DNA from: Setophaga petechia
Taxonomy: Eukaryota > Chordata > Aves > Passeriformes > Parulidae
DNA: 64,000 nucleotides
Assembly: GCA_024362935.1 (NCBI GenBank)
Contig: JANCRA010000040.1
Location: 4,650,001 to 4,714,000 of the forward strand
Direction: 5' to 3'
The notes under the pieces were generated by a model, which was given only the letters and a program-made list of their open reading frames with translations, did not search any database and was not told the DNA's origin. The translations under genes were made by a program, and so were the position numbers. Shown piece by piece: positions 38,546 through 50,105 of the stretch (positions are counted from its first letter, which is position 1; each line of letters begins with the position of its first letter).

Positions 38546-41500
38546 ATTGTAATGTAGTTTAGATGGGGCTTGGTATAAGGAACCCAGTCTGTCAGAGGAA
38601 CCAGCTCAATGCAAAAGGGCAGTGGGTTTTGTTTATGGGAGGGACTGTGGTTAGAGAGTAGTCACCAGTTACAAGATCCCGTGGGGCAATTTGAGATCAG
38701 TCTGTTGTTTTATTTTTGGTAATGACCAGGTAAAAAAATACTGATGGTATCGCCATAGGTTGCTGAGATAGAGGAGGAGGACTGGAGGATTTGGTATAAA
38801 GTGTAAGAATAAATAATTGAGCATGAGGAACTGAGGCTACTCAGTGGTCATGAGACAGCTGCATACCAAAAGATCTGCTGTACTGAAGAATAACTCATGG
38901 CAATCTCTTTAGGTATTATAGGTTAATAGGCATCTGTCTCTTGTAGATAGAGAAGCACAAATTTTCTCTAGCTTTTTGTCTACTTACATAAATCCTCAAG
39001 TTTTGGTTAAAGTTTCTGAACTGTGAAAGTTGTGAATTGCACTAGTAAATACATTTCATTCCAAGATTTTGGTCCTAGAACACTTTCATTTGAGAAATAA
39101 TCCCATATATGTTGTCTAATCTGATATTTTACTTAAACTAGCATTATCAAATGCAAGAAATGAGAAATCAGAACTCGCATTTAATGAAAATGTATAATAT
39201 TAAATTATTTTTTAAATAGATCAAATGTATTTTCCCTTATTTATTCAAATAAACATAGGGAAATATCAAGCAGCGAAAGACCTATTTTTTGCCATGAATA
39301 AAATAATTGTAATGCCAGTATGATTAGCCATTGCTTCTTCTACACTTGTGTATGTGAAGTATTAGGGAAGTTTCGAAAACATTGATGAAGAGCCCTCTAT
39401 GCATACATTTAATCTAAGCAAGTCTTACTTTCTCCTGTGCAGTGCCAAACTATTAAACTGGAAGACAACACTGGCTGAGCAGCTGGACCCAGAGTCTTTT
39501 TGAAGTGACTGGTCTTCTTGGGACAGCTCATGCAAATGAAACAAAATTATTTTCTCACTGCAGTTTGCTTCAATTCAATTACTGTCTCATTCAAAGTTGA
39601 GAAATTTTTAGGAAGTTAACAGAAAAACAAACAAAAGAAAGACAACAATCCTAAAAGCTTATTTCAATTTTAGTGTATTCTTTTAAAAGATGAGTGAAAA
39701 CTCAATTCTCATTACTATAAGACTGTGGACACAGTGATTAAAAACTGTTGGTTCAGTGTGTTAACTGCAGGTGTTTGGGAGGAAAACAGTTAATGTTATG
39801 TGCATAATCAGTTTTAATAAATTCTGTTAAATGCAGCCTCTGTGTTATAAGTGAGTGTGATTAACTGGCTCACTGACTAAAACCAGTTTTTGAAGCTTTG
39901 TTTTTTCTGCAGTTTAATAAGATTCTAATTTGCATCATAAAGGAAACAGATATAAATTAAGGATAAATAAATTAGTCCCCTGTAGTAAATTGGAAAATAA
40001 TTTACTATTCTGCCATAACATTTAAGAATTAAGGCTTAGAATAAATGTGTAAATTGGTGGAATTGTTTAAGTGAGCATGCAGTGTAACTTTCTTAGCAAA
40101 AAGAACCATTTTTTTTAAAAATCTAAAACTAGTAAAGCAAAAAAAAATTTAAAAATTAGGTAGTGTTAGCTTTTTTACTGAAAAAGGACCAAAGAATATA
40201 AAAATGCAAGAAAACTTTGACATCTTCTAATTGAATAAAGGCTTTTTTTCTTGCTAATCTGCTGCAGCCTACTGTGGTGTGTGTCACTGGAAGGACTCAG
40301 GAAGGTTGCATCCTGACCCTGCACAGCTGCTAGAATCCTGCTGGACTCCTGAGCTGTGATCAAAAGTATGAGCAAAGACTTTGACCTTCAAACTTAATTT
40401 CCAGCTCACAGGGGAACTAAACTTCTTAGTGGGTGTTTTGAGAGAATGGAGTATTTGGCAAACAGAGTGCAGTAGCTCCACTCACCTGTTAAGTTCTTTC
40501 TATCCTTGCTCTTGGCCGCAGTGTGGACAGGATCACGTTCCCACACCTGAAAAGCAGGTCTCAAGGTTGTTGATGAGACTTTAAAAGCCTCAAGAAGGAT
40601 TATGAGAAATACAGGAAGTGGCGAATTGCCCAGGCACAGAGCAGGACAGGACTTAAAAAAGCAGAGTTTGGTATTCTGCTCCCTGCACAAGGTGTCAATC
40701 TTTATTCACCAGCTCAAAGGCATCTAGTCCCCTGTTCTTCCTCCCCTTGTTCAAAATTAGACTCCATCCTGAGTTTTAGCATCCTTTATCAAACCAAATT
40801 CATTATGTTTTGGCAAAGGCAGCTGCCTTCTCTTAGCCTACAGGGATTACTTCAGAATTGTGCTTGTGGATATTGTACAGTGCCACAGCTGTACTGAAAT
40901 GCTGAAGTCATGAGGTCTTATACATGGGTATGAATTCATCTGTTAATCTTACTCTGTTACGTGTTGGGGTTTTTCTGTAGCAGTTTGGGGGAAAATTAAG
41001 GTCTCTTTCTGCATTGCTTTCCTTTGTTTTGTGGTGTTGTTAAGTCAACAGCATAAAAATAGATACAGTTAGAGTTACAATTTAGGCATTGGTTGGACAT
41101 TTCTCAGATGATATGAGGTCTGTGGGTCTTTATTCCATATGAATGGTGGAGTTACTTTTTTCCATTCTAAATAGAAAATCATTTGATCAGCTGTACTGCC
41201 ATAGATTTCCCTTCATCCAATATCTTGTTCTATCTATGCACCAGATTCTGCAGGGGCCTGGGAATATACAAATTTGAATCTCCTACTAAAATAGCAACTT
41301 TGCTTTTTTGGTAAAGCAAACTCTGAAATAGCTCTGTTCCAAAGTGAAGTGGATGATTGTATCTGGGAAGTATCCTTTCTGTGCTGTAACAAAAATGGAC
41401 ATCATTACTTTAAACTTCCTTGTGTCTTGGTAGATATGGGAGCATCAAGAGACCCATCTCTCCACCAAATAAAGCAGTTTTGTTATTTCAGGACCTGTCA

Positions 41501-41727
41501 GGTTATAGTAGCTACCACAGAACTATTTGTTCTGTGGTGTTTGCCAAGAAGGGGTGGTCTCAGATTCTTGTCTTGATGAGAGGATTAAACACCCACCCCC
41601 AAGAAGTAATCTGAGAGCACTCGGTGAGCTTAACAACGCCACTGGGGAGGCTTAACTTTTCACCCCAAAGTGATAGTTTGTGTTCTTTTATCAGTGTTGT
41701 AAAAGGGACTCTGAAAATAGATGCTGT

Positions 41728-41750
41728 CAAAACAAAACAAAACAAAACCA
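41728..41750. repeat. (AAAAC)n simple repeat
   Basis: About four AAAAC units occur in tandem. Confidence 0.85.
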
Positions 41751-41875
41751 ATTCTGACATTGACCTCAGACTGTTTCCTTTTTTTTCCCCCCCAAAATAT
41801 CTGTAAACAGCACAGTTTCCAGTTGTGTGAATTAATCTAAAATATTTCTCAAAGCACGCCTCAAGTTCTTCCTCA

Positions 41876-41937
41876 GGTCAGCGCTGCGGTCCTGTTGCGA
41901 TGACGTCGGAGCTGCCCCGGGACCGTGAGCGGTGCTG
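41876..41937. promoter_or_regulatory. CpG cluster with a CRE-like site
   Basis: About eight CpGs fall within roughly 60 bp of otherwise CpG-poor intron. TGACGTCG at 41901-41908 is one base off the palindromic cAMP-response element TGACGTCA. GCGCTGCGG, CCCCGGGACC and GAGCGGTG surround it. A weak TATA-like TTTAAAAAAAG lies about 100 bp downstream. This may be an intronic enhancer or promoter, or the remnant of an inserted GC-rich element. Nothing in the sequence proves activity. Confidence 0.35.
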
Positions 41938-42144
41938 AATGTGCTACTGGCACCCTGGGATCAGTGATGTTGGCTGATTGGCTGGCACAGTTGGGAGATT
42001 CCCAAAGAGGGTTTAAAAAAAGAAATTACTAGTTAAGAAAGAGATATTTTTATCTGCAGCTTTTGAAATAAAGCAGTGAGTATGTGAAGTTATAAGCTGT
42101 TCTGTTGGAATTGCTTTATTTGAATGACACTATGTTCTTTGCAG

Positions 42145-42211
42145 CTTTTTTCTTTATCTTTGCTCTCAGTGCAAAGATGTAACAAGATGTAACTTTTTTC
42201 TTTATCTTTGC
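42145..42211. repeat. 19-bp direct repeat of a pyrimidine tract
   Basis: CTTTTTTCTTTATCTTTGC occurs at 42145-42163 and at 42193-42211. Each copy is followed within a few bases by GCAAAGATG, giving a small local duplication of about 48 bp. The second copy ends in CAG and so resembles a splice acceptor. Confidence 0.85.
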
Positions 42212-42213
42212 AG

Positions 42214-42518
42214 CAAAGCAAAGATGTTGCTAACTATGCAGATGAAGTGGCCTCTTCAAGAGCTCCTAAAGAGCATGGCTAACTTTGTTTTAGAGATAAT
42301 TTTAAGTCACAAGCTTTTGTACAGGAACAAACTTCTTCCTGTTATGATAAATATTTTAAACTTCAGAAAGCTATCCTAAACCTGATGCAGAAAAAAGAAA
42401 GTCAGTTTCTGATGTTCTAGGGGGCTTCTCCATATTATTTAAGCAGTAACTTCATAATATCCTAAGTAAACTATTCCAGCAAAAATACTACATATTTAGT
42501 AGACAGTAAAGCAATAAA
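42214..42518 (+). other. ARHGAP42: Candidate alternative terminal exon (speculative)
   Basis: A strong acceptor-like tract (CTTTTTTCTTTATCTTTGCAG) ends at 42213. If spliced from the upstream 72-nt exon (phase 0), it gives 22 in-frame codons, QSKDVANYADEVASSRAPKE plus two more residues. A TAA follows at 42280-42282, and an AATAAA signal lies at 42513-42518. The product would stop in the middle of the BAR domain. A chance open run of 22 codons is unremarkable, so this rests mainly on the acceptor quality and the poly-A signal. I do not recognise the peptide. Confidence 0.15.
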
Positions 42519-45500
42519 ATGAGATTACGTGTGTAGACTTACCAGTCCTGCTGGTTGGGCAGGGATTTAGAAGATTCCCAGACAAAGAGCAGCTACTCCT
42601 GAAATCAGCAAATGCCAAATGAACTCCAGACAGCTTTGCAGTTGAATAACAGGGAGTCTAATATGTCCTGCTTTGTGACCTGACAGTACTGGCAGGTTTG
42701 CATGCATTTTCACAGCAATGCTGGGAACTTCTAATATTTTTGTTTCCATCTTAAAAGAGAATGTTTTGGAGAAAAACAAGTGATATCCTACAAACACATT
42801 TTCTCATCTAATAGTATCTGCTTTTTAATTTGAAAACATCTGATGGAATTACATAGGGAATTTTTAGGAAATTGATTCTCCTCTTCCAGGATACACTTTT
42901 GAAAGTACCTGATACTTAGATCTCTAAAGGCATTACAGAGGGAAAAGAACATTTTCTTCAGAAGTTTATGAACCTGAAAGTAAATTATCTCTTGCAAGGT
43001 TATTTAGTATTTTACACAGATGTGAACTCCAGTTAAACTTAAATTAGTTTTGGCTTGTTTCAAGTATATTTCAGTTTTATGTATTCCTTACCTGATTTTA
43101 ATTGAGGTTATTTTTTTAACTGCCAGTTTCTAATATCTGTCTTCATAGCTTTAAGTCTGCTAAACAGTCTTGTATTCCCAGTTTATTGCCTTGTTATACT
43201 TCATAGTTGCAATATGTTCTTTTTATTATAATTATTTCTGTCTTACACTATATTGTTTTCTGGATCATCATGGTTTGCATATGGTTGTTCTTTTTTAGTA
43301 AAGAAATGGTTTTATGATTTATAGTCATTTGGACATTTAATTTTCTACATTATGCATTCTGCTTCAATTTGGAAGTATTTTCACTAGCAGTTATGAGGAA
43401 CATAAGACACAATTTTTGAATATATTAACCCTATTTTATGTCAATCAACAAGGATTTCTTTATGAACTATGGTACAAATTTGCTTCACTTCATATTACTT
43501 GCTAATGATACATAAACCATGTCCTTTAAATTTTCTGACTTCCTTATGGATTTGGGGAAACCCTATAGCCTAACAGTACATTAAATTCTGTTTTGGAGGA
43601 GTAAGAGGAGGGAAGGACTTTTATATCACCTTTTCACTCTTTCTTCTTGTCACATCTTTCAACCTGATCTTGAACCCTTTGCATTCACATAGCAAATCAA
43701 AATTTCTACCAAAAAGAAGTTCTTCCTATCCAGACATCTCTTAAAATGCACCCTGTGGTCTCAGATGCCAGTGATAACTTCAATACTATCAAAGCAACCA
43801 AAACCCAGCAACTCACTAACTACTTCCATTAGAATGCTCAACAAAACCTTAGGCAACATAAAATGGAAGGTAAATTCAGTATTTTCTCCTCAAAGGAGCA
43901 GTTGTGAGACTCTGAGATTTTAAATTTTCAAAGAAGTCCATAGGATCTTAGCTCAAATCAATCTTTCCAAAGCTAAGTTTACTTTATTTTCTAGACTACT
44001 GTTCTATTTTTGTTTGTCCTGCTACTTAGTAAGACATGGTCCCCAAACTCACATCTCCAAACAAAATCCCACTAACTTTGTAAAAATAAAATTTAAATTT
44101 TTTGTTTGGGAGGTAATGAAAAAGATAGCTTTGAGAAAATATAATTGAAGTCTAACATTCTAGCAATGAACCTCTCCAGTCTGTTGTTGCAAAAATCAAC
44201 ATTTTTGCAGTTGTTGTCAAAGAGAAAGAAAAGGGATTTGGCTTTATTGATCTCCACAGAGTTCACTGTTACCTTCCAGTTCTTCAACTGGCAAATGTGT
44301 CTGACTTGATCTATATTCAAGTCTTACTGTTGTATTTATGTGCCAGTTTCTACAGTTTCTAAACCTCAGTTTGAGTTGGTGAAAAAATATGTACTAAATT
44401 CTGGGTGAGGGGAAGAAAGAAATCATCATGGCCATGTTTCACAATGTTTATTTGCTTTCTAATTGACGTATTCTTCTCTTTTCAAGGTACTGACTTTTTT
44501 CCAAGTAGTTTCTTTGCAATGATTTCTGGTTTAATTTCCTTTAATGATCCTTTTAAAATAATTTCTTGCAAAACATGTTGATTTTATGGTTTCAACAAGG
44601 ATAATGTTTTTGTGGGATTTTTTACGAATTAGCTTCTTAAAGTGTTAAATATTAATTTTGTAACAAAGAGTTAAAAAATTTCTTTATGGACAGATACAAG
44701 ATGTAGCTAATAGATAAATGTAACATCAAAATGTTATATTGGTAGATACGGGAGTAAAAAAAAGGAAGTGAATGAGAAGGACAGCAGAGGCTCTTTTCTG
44801 GAAAAATAAAGAGGAATAATTTATGTAATTCTGTAATTATTGTATAATTCTGAAGATACATATAAGAGTTTTTTTATTAAATACTGCACACAAAGTAGGG
44901 GTAGACCATTATAAAAATACTAGATTTCTTCATATTTCCTGTGGAAAAGGAAATTCAGCTTTAAAATATAACAAGATTTATTCTTTATATCTAAAAATAC
45001 AGCTAGTGGGTAAAATTTGTAGGAATCATGCCAATGATTTGTAGCATGCATATGGTTAGTTACGACATGCAATCAAGATCTTTCTGAGCAGGAGAAAAAC
45101 TATCTGACTCACTTGAGTCAACTTTTTAATAAACTTCTCAGCAATTGATCTCTGGACTTCTCACAGACATAAATATTTGTAAAACAAGAGGAATACAAGA
45201 AAACCTTTTGACTTAAACTTCTAATGGCATGCCTATAATTAGAAGTATCTCAAGCAAAATTTATTTCTTAAAAGATAATTTTTGGAGGTTTTCTAATCGG
45301 TTTTGAAATAAAACGATGGAGGAAATCTGAGTGGAGAGAATAAAACCAGGAATTAAACCTGGATTCAGTATTACATGACTTAAGTCTCTCAAGAGGGTAC
45401 TGGCAGTTAGTAAGGCTCCATTAAATGCTGTAAGACGAGTGTGTGGTTAAAGGCTTTCCTAATGGGGTTCCTAGAAATTTGAACCATTTCAAACTGTAAA

Positions 45501-48500
45501 TATTTTTGAACTGATATAAGGTTTGACACACCTGAGAATGGTTAAACAACTATAAAGACATTTACAGTGTTTAGAATCTGCAGGACTTAGTCTAGACAAA
45601 AGGTGTTGATGACTTACATGACTGACTTATATCAGTGTAAAACACACCAAGGATTAATATTATGTAATTTCTCTTTTTCTGTGCTTAGTTTTTTTATTGC
45701 ACCCTCCCAGTTATCTCACATGGATTTGGGAGTTTTTATGATATGTTCTATCTGATATTTTGAAAGAAAAAGTTGATACTTTTCCAGGGCAAAGAGAAAG
45801 GATGAAGTTTACTGCAGGAAAGATGTGCAAGGATGAAAGAAAGCTGGAATCTGAGGGGAATAAGAGACAGTACAGAGATCAGGAATTAGCATCTTCCTTA
45901 TGGCCACATGCCTTAAGCTTTGTGTCATGGCTGGTGCAGTCTGTTCTGGTAGCAGTGCAGCACAAGCTTTCTTATCCCACCACATTTCTTCTTGCGGTTT
46001 TATCCAGTGTGGAATCTAGGCAAAAGCAATCATGTCTCCTAAACTTTGAGATGTTTTTGCACAGAAACTTCCTTTGAAAGCCTCCTAGTATGTGGAAAAG
46101 TAGATTTTTCAGTCTTAAGGGCACAGATTGCTGGGACCAGGATTCAGATAGTTTATTTGGGTAGGGGCTGTGTGTAAAGTGTTTTGAGGGCTGCAAAAGA
46201 ACAGGTTAAAGCAGGAATAAACTGAGTTTGTGACTCCACTTAGGATGAGCCTGTGTGCTGTGAGTCACTGACTGAGTGTGTGAGACAAGAGCTATTTTGG
46301 CATAAACTGTTCATTCTCATCCAGAACATGAATCACCTGCTTCTGAGTGTATCTTTTTTTTTGCTAATTTGTATTAAGTAAACAGATTTCAGATGCTTCA
46401 GTACATCCAAATATGTGGGTTTTACTGGCACAGTGGAGGACCTTCCAAGCAAAGGAAACTCACTCACCTGTTGGGGCCAGTATTTTTTACACTTTTCCCA
46501 GAAACATGTCTGAGTAATCACAGCAATGCCAGAAACACTATCCTCCTGCAAACTTATTCCCAGGAGTATCGCCAGGTAAAGACGCTAGTGCAGTCCAAAT
46601 TGCCAAGAGATTTTTACTCGTGTTTTATTTCTGTTAGTCTTTTTACTTGGTCAACTTCTACCTTTGAAGGAAGAAGGTCTTGTTGAAGTTAAAATCTGAA
46701 AAAGGAGGAAGAAGTTGATCTGATGTACTGTCTCTGAAAACACTGCACTTGGGTCAGAAGTTGTCCTGGTGAGAGACAAGCTCCAATTTGTAGTTTTTTC
46801 TTTAACATTACTGGTATAAAAAACTGTGGAGGCTGAGCAGATCTGTGGCAGTGTAGAGATGCAGTCTGGGAGAGAGCTGGCAGAGGACCATGAGAGCCGT
46901 CAAATTCCTTGTTTCCTTATGGATGGTGCCATGGAGATCTTTATGAGGCTTCACATGAGATACAATGTGTCTTAAAACCACAATTAGTTTATTTGAACTT
47001 GTTTTTTTCTTGTTCTTGGCAGGCCGGTGGGACTAATCTGTTTATATGTGATAATTTAATCTTCTGTTTTCCTTTTATACATATAAAGAGAGGATGTGAT
47101 GCATAATTCACAGGTTTTGGTATAGATCATAGCAGAAAATAAAAGCAATGGGAGCCACATTAGGTGTATCAATAGTCCACTCTAGGCATTGGCATGTATT
47201 TGGTGCGCTGTATTTCAGATGGCAAAATCCTGTTCTCACCCCTTTTTCTTTGACTCTCACTGGCCAGCTTCACACTCTTTTCCACCTCTTGTAAGTAAAA
47301 GTTATGTTAGTGTCACTACGAGCTCAAGTGGCTGGCCAGACTTTGGGTTACTCATTGCTTATCGATCACCTTGGTTCTGAGACAATTAGTTCACAAGGCA
47401 AGATGAATACCTATGGTTCATACCATAACCTCTTAGGGGAGGAAGGAAGGATGGAAGAGCTGGCTGGGCTGGGTGATCCCAGTCTGAAATAAGTAATCCT
47501 GTAGGGGCTTTGCCCATGGGTCCTCGACTCATTCCTTTGATCTGACATCTGAGACAGCAAACACAATATCAAGTCCAAATGTACCCTATCAGCACCCAGG
47601 CCTCATTGTCAAAGGCTGTGTCAAGTTACCTTCTGAGGTGTGTGGTGTAGTGGACAGGCTATCCACCACTGAACTCCAGTAGCTTGTGACCAAAGCCTGA
47701 AATACTGCAATCAGGCACACTCCTTTCCCACTTTCCAATTACATGGGGAAAAAAACACCTAAAAAGTAATTCTCTTGACATTTTTCATTGCATCAAGTTT
47801 GCCTTTGAGTATTTCTTGAAGTTGATGACTTTGACAGCTTTGTCACTTGGATTTTAAAATAATCTGATTCATATTTCTAGTCCAGCACATATCATCATCT
47901 CAGAAGATAAGACAGTATGTAACTAACTGCACCTTTCATTCAGTGTTCAACTGAACTGAATTTCTGTTTGTGACCAAAGATGCTGTTGAGATACACAGCA
48001 CCTTTGATCATACTGTTGAGATGCACAAGTTGCTCTTGCTTCATCATGAAGACCTGGCACCTAAGTATTCCACACTAAAACTGTGGCTGTGGAACTGACC
48101 TATGATTTCAGTCCCACAGAAGTTGATTTTTTGACTTACAAGTTATTTGCCACAACTCTGACCTTCTGCCTTCTCTCTTTTTAGAATGTGTTTGGGAAAG
48201 ATTCTGGAAGATAATTCTTATAGCTTTTTTTCACTTGCTAAAAAAAATACAAACTTTTATTTTTTTCCTTTTTTGCCTTTTTGTCCTGGTATCTGCTTAT
48301 CTGTAATTAAATATAAAAGGCATTAGTAGTTATTCTGTATTGTTATTTAATCTTTTGTTGGGTCAAGTCCCTTCTTTTCCTTCTGGTGTCTTTTGAAGAT
48401 ATCTCTGTTGTGAAATAGTGTGAATATTAAATTGTGCATATTTTTCGTACTGAATATATTTGAACTTTTTTGCAGGATAGAAAGTATATGATGTGTTTAA

Positions 48501-49514
48501 CAATCTGCTAGAATTACTGTTGTAAACTTTAATCACTGAAGCTAATCATTAAGTGGTTTGTTGTTGCAGCTGGTTGAAAAGCTTTAATTCATGTTGTTAA
48601 AATCTTCCTCCTATTTCTTATTTCTCTGACTGACCTGACTTTCCCATAATATGACTAAGGAAAACAGGGTGGTGCTACAATGCGAGCCAGTTATTTGTTT
48701 TTGTATAAAAAAATTTCTAGAGAGAAAGAGGTCAGGGAGAGAAACACTACAGTTCTTAAAATGACCTGATGTTACTGCATGATGTCCAGTAATTAGTTTT
48801 TCTATTATTACTAGCTTTTGCACATGTGTAAGTAGGACTGCTTGTCTTAAAGCTTTTTTTGTTTTCTCAAAATATTCAAATTATTAATCATTAGGACTTC
48901 AATAAGATTATAAAAATCACTGGCAGAAAGTTGCATTTTTTTAGGGAATAAATATTTTTTAATTAAAAGTTATGGATTTATCATTGGTAATTCCCTGATG
49001 GGATATCAACTTCAATCAGTTCTCCTATTTCTTGAAATTTGACACTCCTTGAAGAATGGAAAAGCTTTTGAGAAACCTATTTTTTTCTTAAATTTCAGAT
49101 TTAAATTTCAGAACAGCAGGTTTTAAAATATTTGAAGTATGAATTTTGAATTTGTTTGCAGAAAGTAAGATGTTTCTTAATTTACTCAAAGTAGTAGCTC
49201 TTTTATATTATGTATCAAAATAGTTTTACTGTAGAAATGTGAGGATTGGCTGCACATGATGGGAAAAACAAAGAGGAGTGGGAAAGGAAAAAGGCGGGAT
49301 AACTTTTAAATGAGACAAGCTTAAACATTCAGATACATCAAAATATTATTGGAAACAGACTTTTGGACTAATTTCATTTTGCAACCACACATATGCTTTT
49401 CCATCATCCTCGTATTTTAGGAGAGTGGGTGGAAAATAAGCGTATTAGTCTTAAATGCAAAGAATAAGACTATGTCTTTATCACATATTTTATACTCATC
49501 TGTGTTCTCCACAG

Positions 49515-49633
49515 TGAGGGGTTTTTTAGGGTTTTTTGCTTGTTGGGTGTGGGTGAGGTGTTTGGGGTTTCTTGTTGTTTGTTTGTTTGGGGTTTTTTGT
49601 GATTTTGGTTGGGGTTTTTTGTTTGTTTGCTTA
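49515..49633 (+). repeat. G/T-rich low-complexity tract
   Basis: About 120 bp consist almost only of G and T on the + strand. Examples are GAGGGGTTTTTTAGGGTTTT, TTGGGTGTGGGTGAGG and repeated GTTT and TTGGGGTTTTTT. It contains several G3-G4 runs and telomere-like TTAGGGTTTT. It lies about 370 bp upstream of the 102-nt exon. The open frame at 49472-49669 is a compositional artefact. Confidence 0.75.
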
Positions 49634-50003
49634 TTTTTTAAAACAATGTGCCAGTTAGGTGGACTTTAAAAACTTGTATTTAAAACTTAATATAATCTTG
49701 TATTAAGTGTCTGCTTAAAAATATACCACTTACATAAAATCTCATGTACCTCTACTGTGGGAAACCATGCAAGTCTGTTGTATGGATTTGTTATTTATGG
49801 GAAAAATCCTGCTTACTGTTGCTTTTAATAATTGAAGCAGTTCTACTATCTTTACTTCCACTTAAGAATCCAACCCTAAAAATACTGGAACCAACAAAAG
49901 TGGTTTAATAGTGAGGCATATCTTGGCACCTGTTATTTCTTTTAATTTAAGTTAGCTGTGATATTTAGTCAAATATTTCACTTGGGAATGCTTTGTTTTT
50001 CAG

Positions 50004-50105
50004 GATGGGAAGAAGAAGTTTGACAAGGAAAGTGAGAAATATTATTCCATCTTAGAGAAGCACTTAAATTTGTCAGCCAAGAAGAAAGAATCTCATTTGC
50101 AAGAT
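50004..50105 (+). CDS. ARHGAP42: ARHGAP42 exon, BAR domain, about residues 129-162
   Basis: This 102-nt, phase 0-0 exon lies between the acceptor TTTGTTTTTCAG and the donor GTAAGA (50106). It encodes DGKKKFDKESEKYYSILEKH then LNLSAKKKESHLQD, 34 residues. The KKKFDKE-EKYY and EKHLNLSAKKKESHLQ motifs are the signature of the GRAF family at the tip between BAR helices 2 and 3. They include the lysine cluster expected to touch membrane. The last codon is GAT (Asp), where I remember Arg in human ARHGAP42 and Glu in the paralogues. Because of it the base before the donor is T rather than the usual G. The exon is symmetrical. Splicing to the 111-nt exon restores the family sequence HLQ-X-ADTQID. Confidence 0.97.

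Larger units (their letters stand above)
32360..50003 (+). other. ARHGAP42: Intron of about 17.6 kb, phase 0
   Basis: The intron is bounded by GTAAGT (32360) and TTTTTCAG (ends 50003). It contains a 1.4-kb CR1, an AT-rich hairpin cluster, a small CpG/CRE cluster, a possible alternative terminal exon and simple repeats, all annotated separately. In 32400-34950, 37000-41850 and 42600-49450 I recognise neither gene nor interspersed repeat. The sequence there is AT-rich with only short, unremarkable open frames. Confidence 0.85.
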
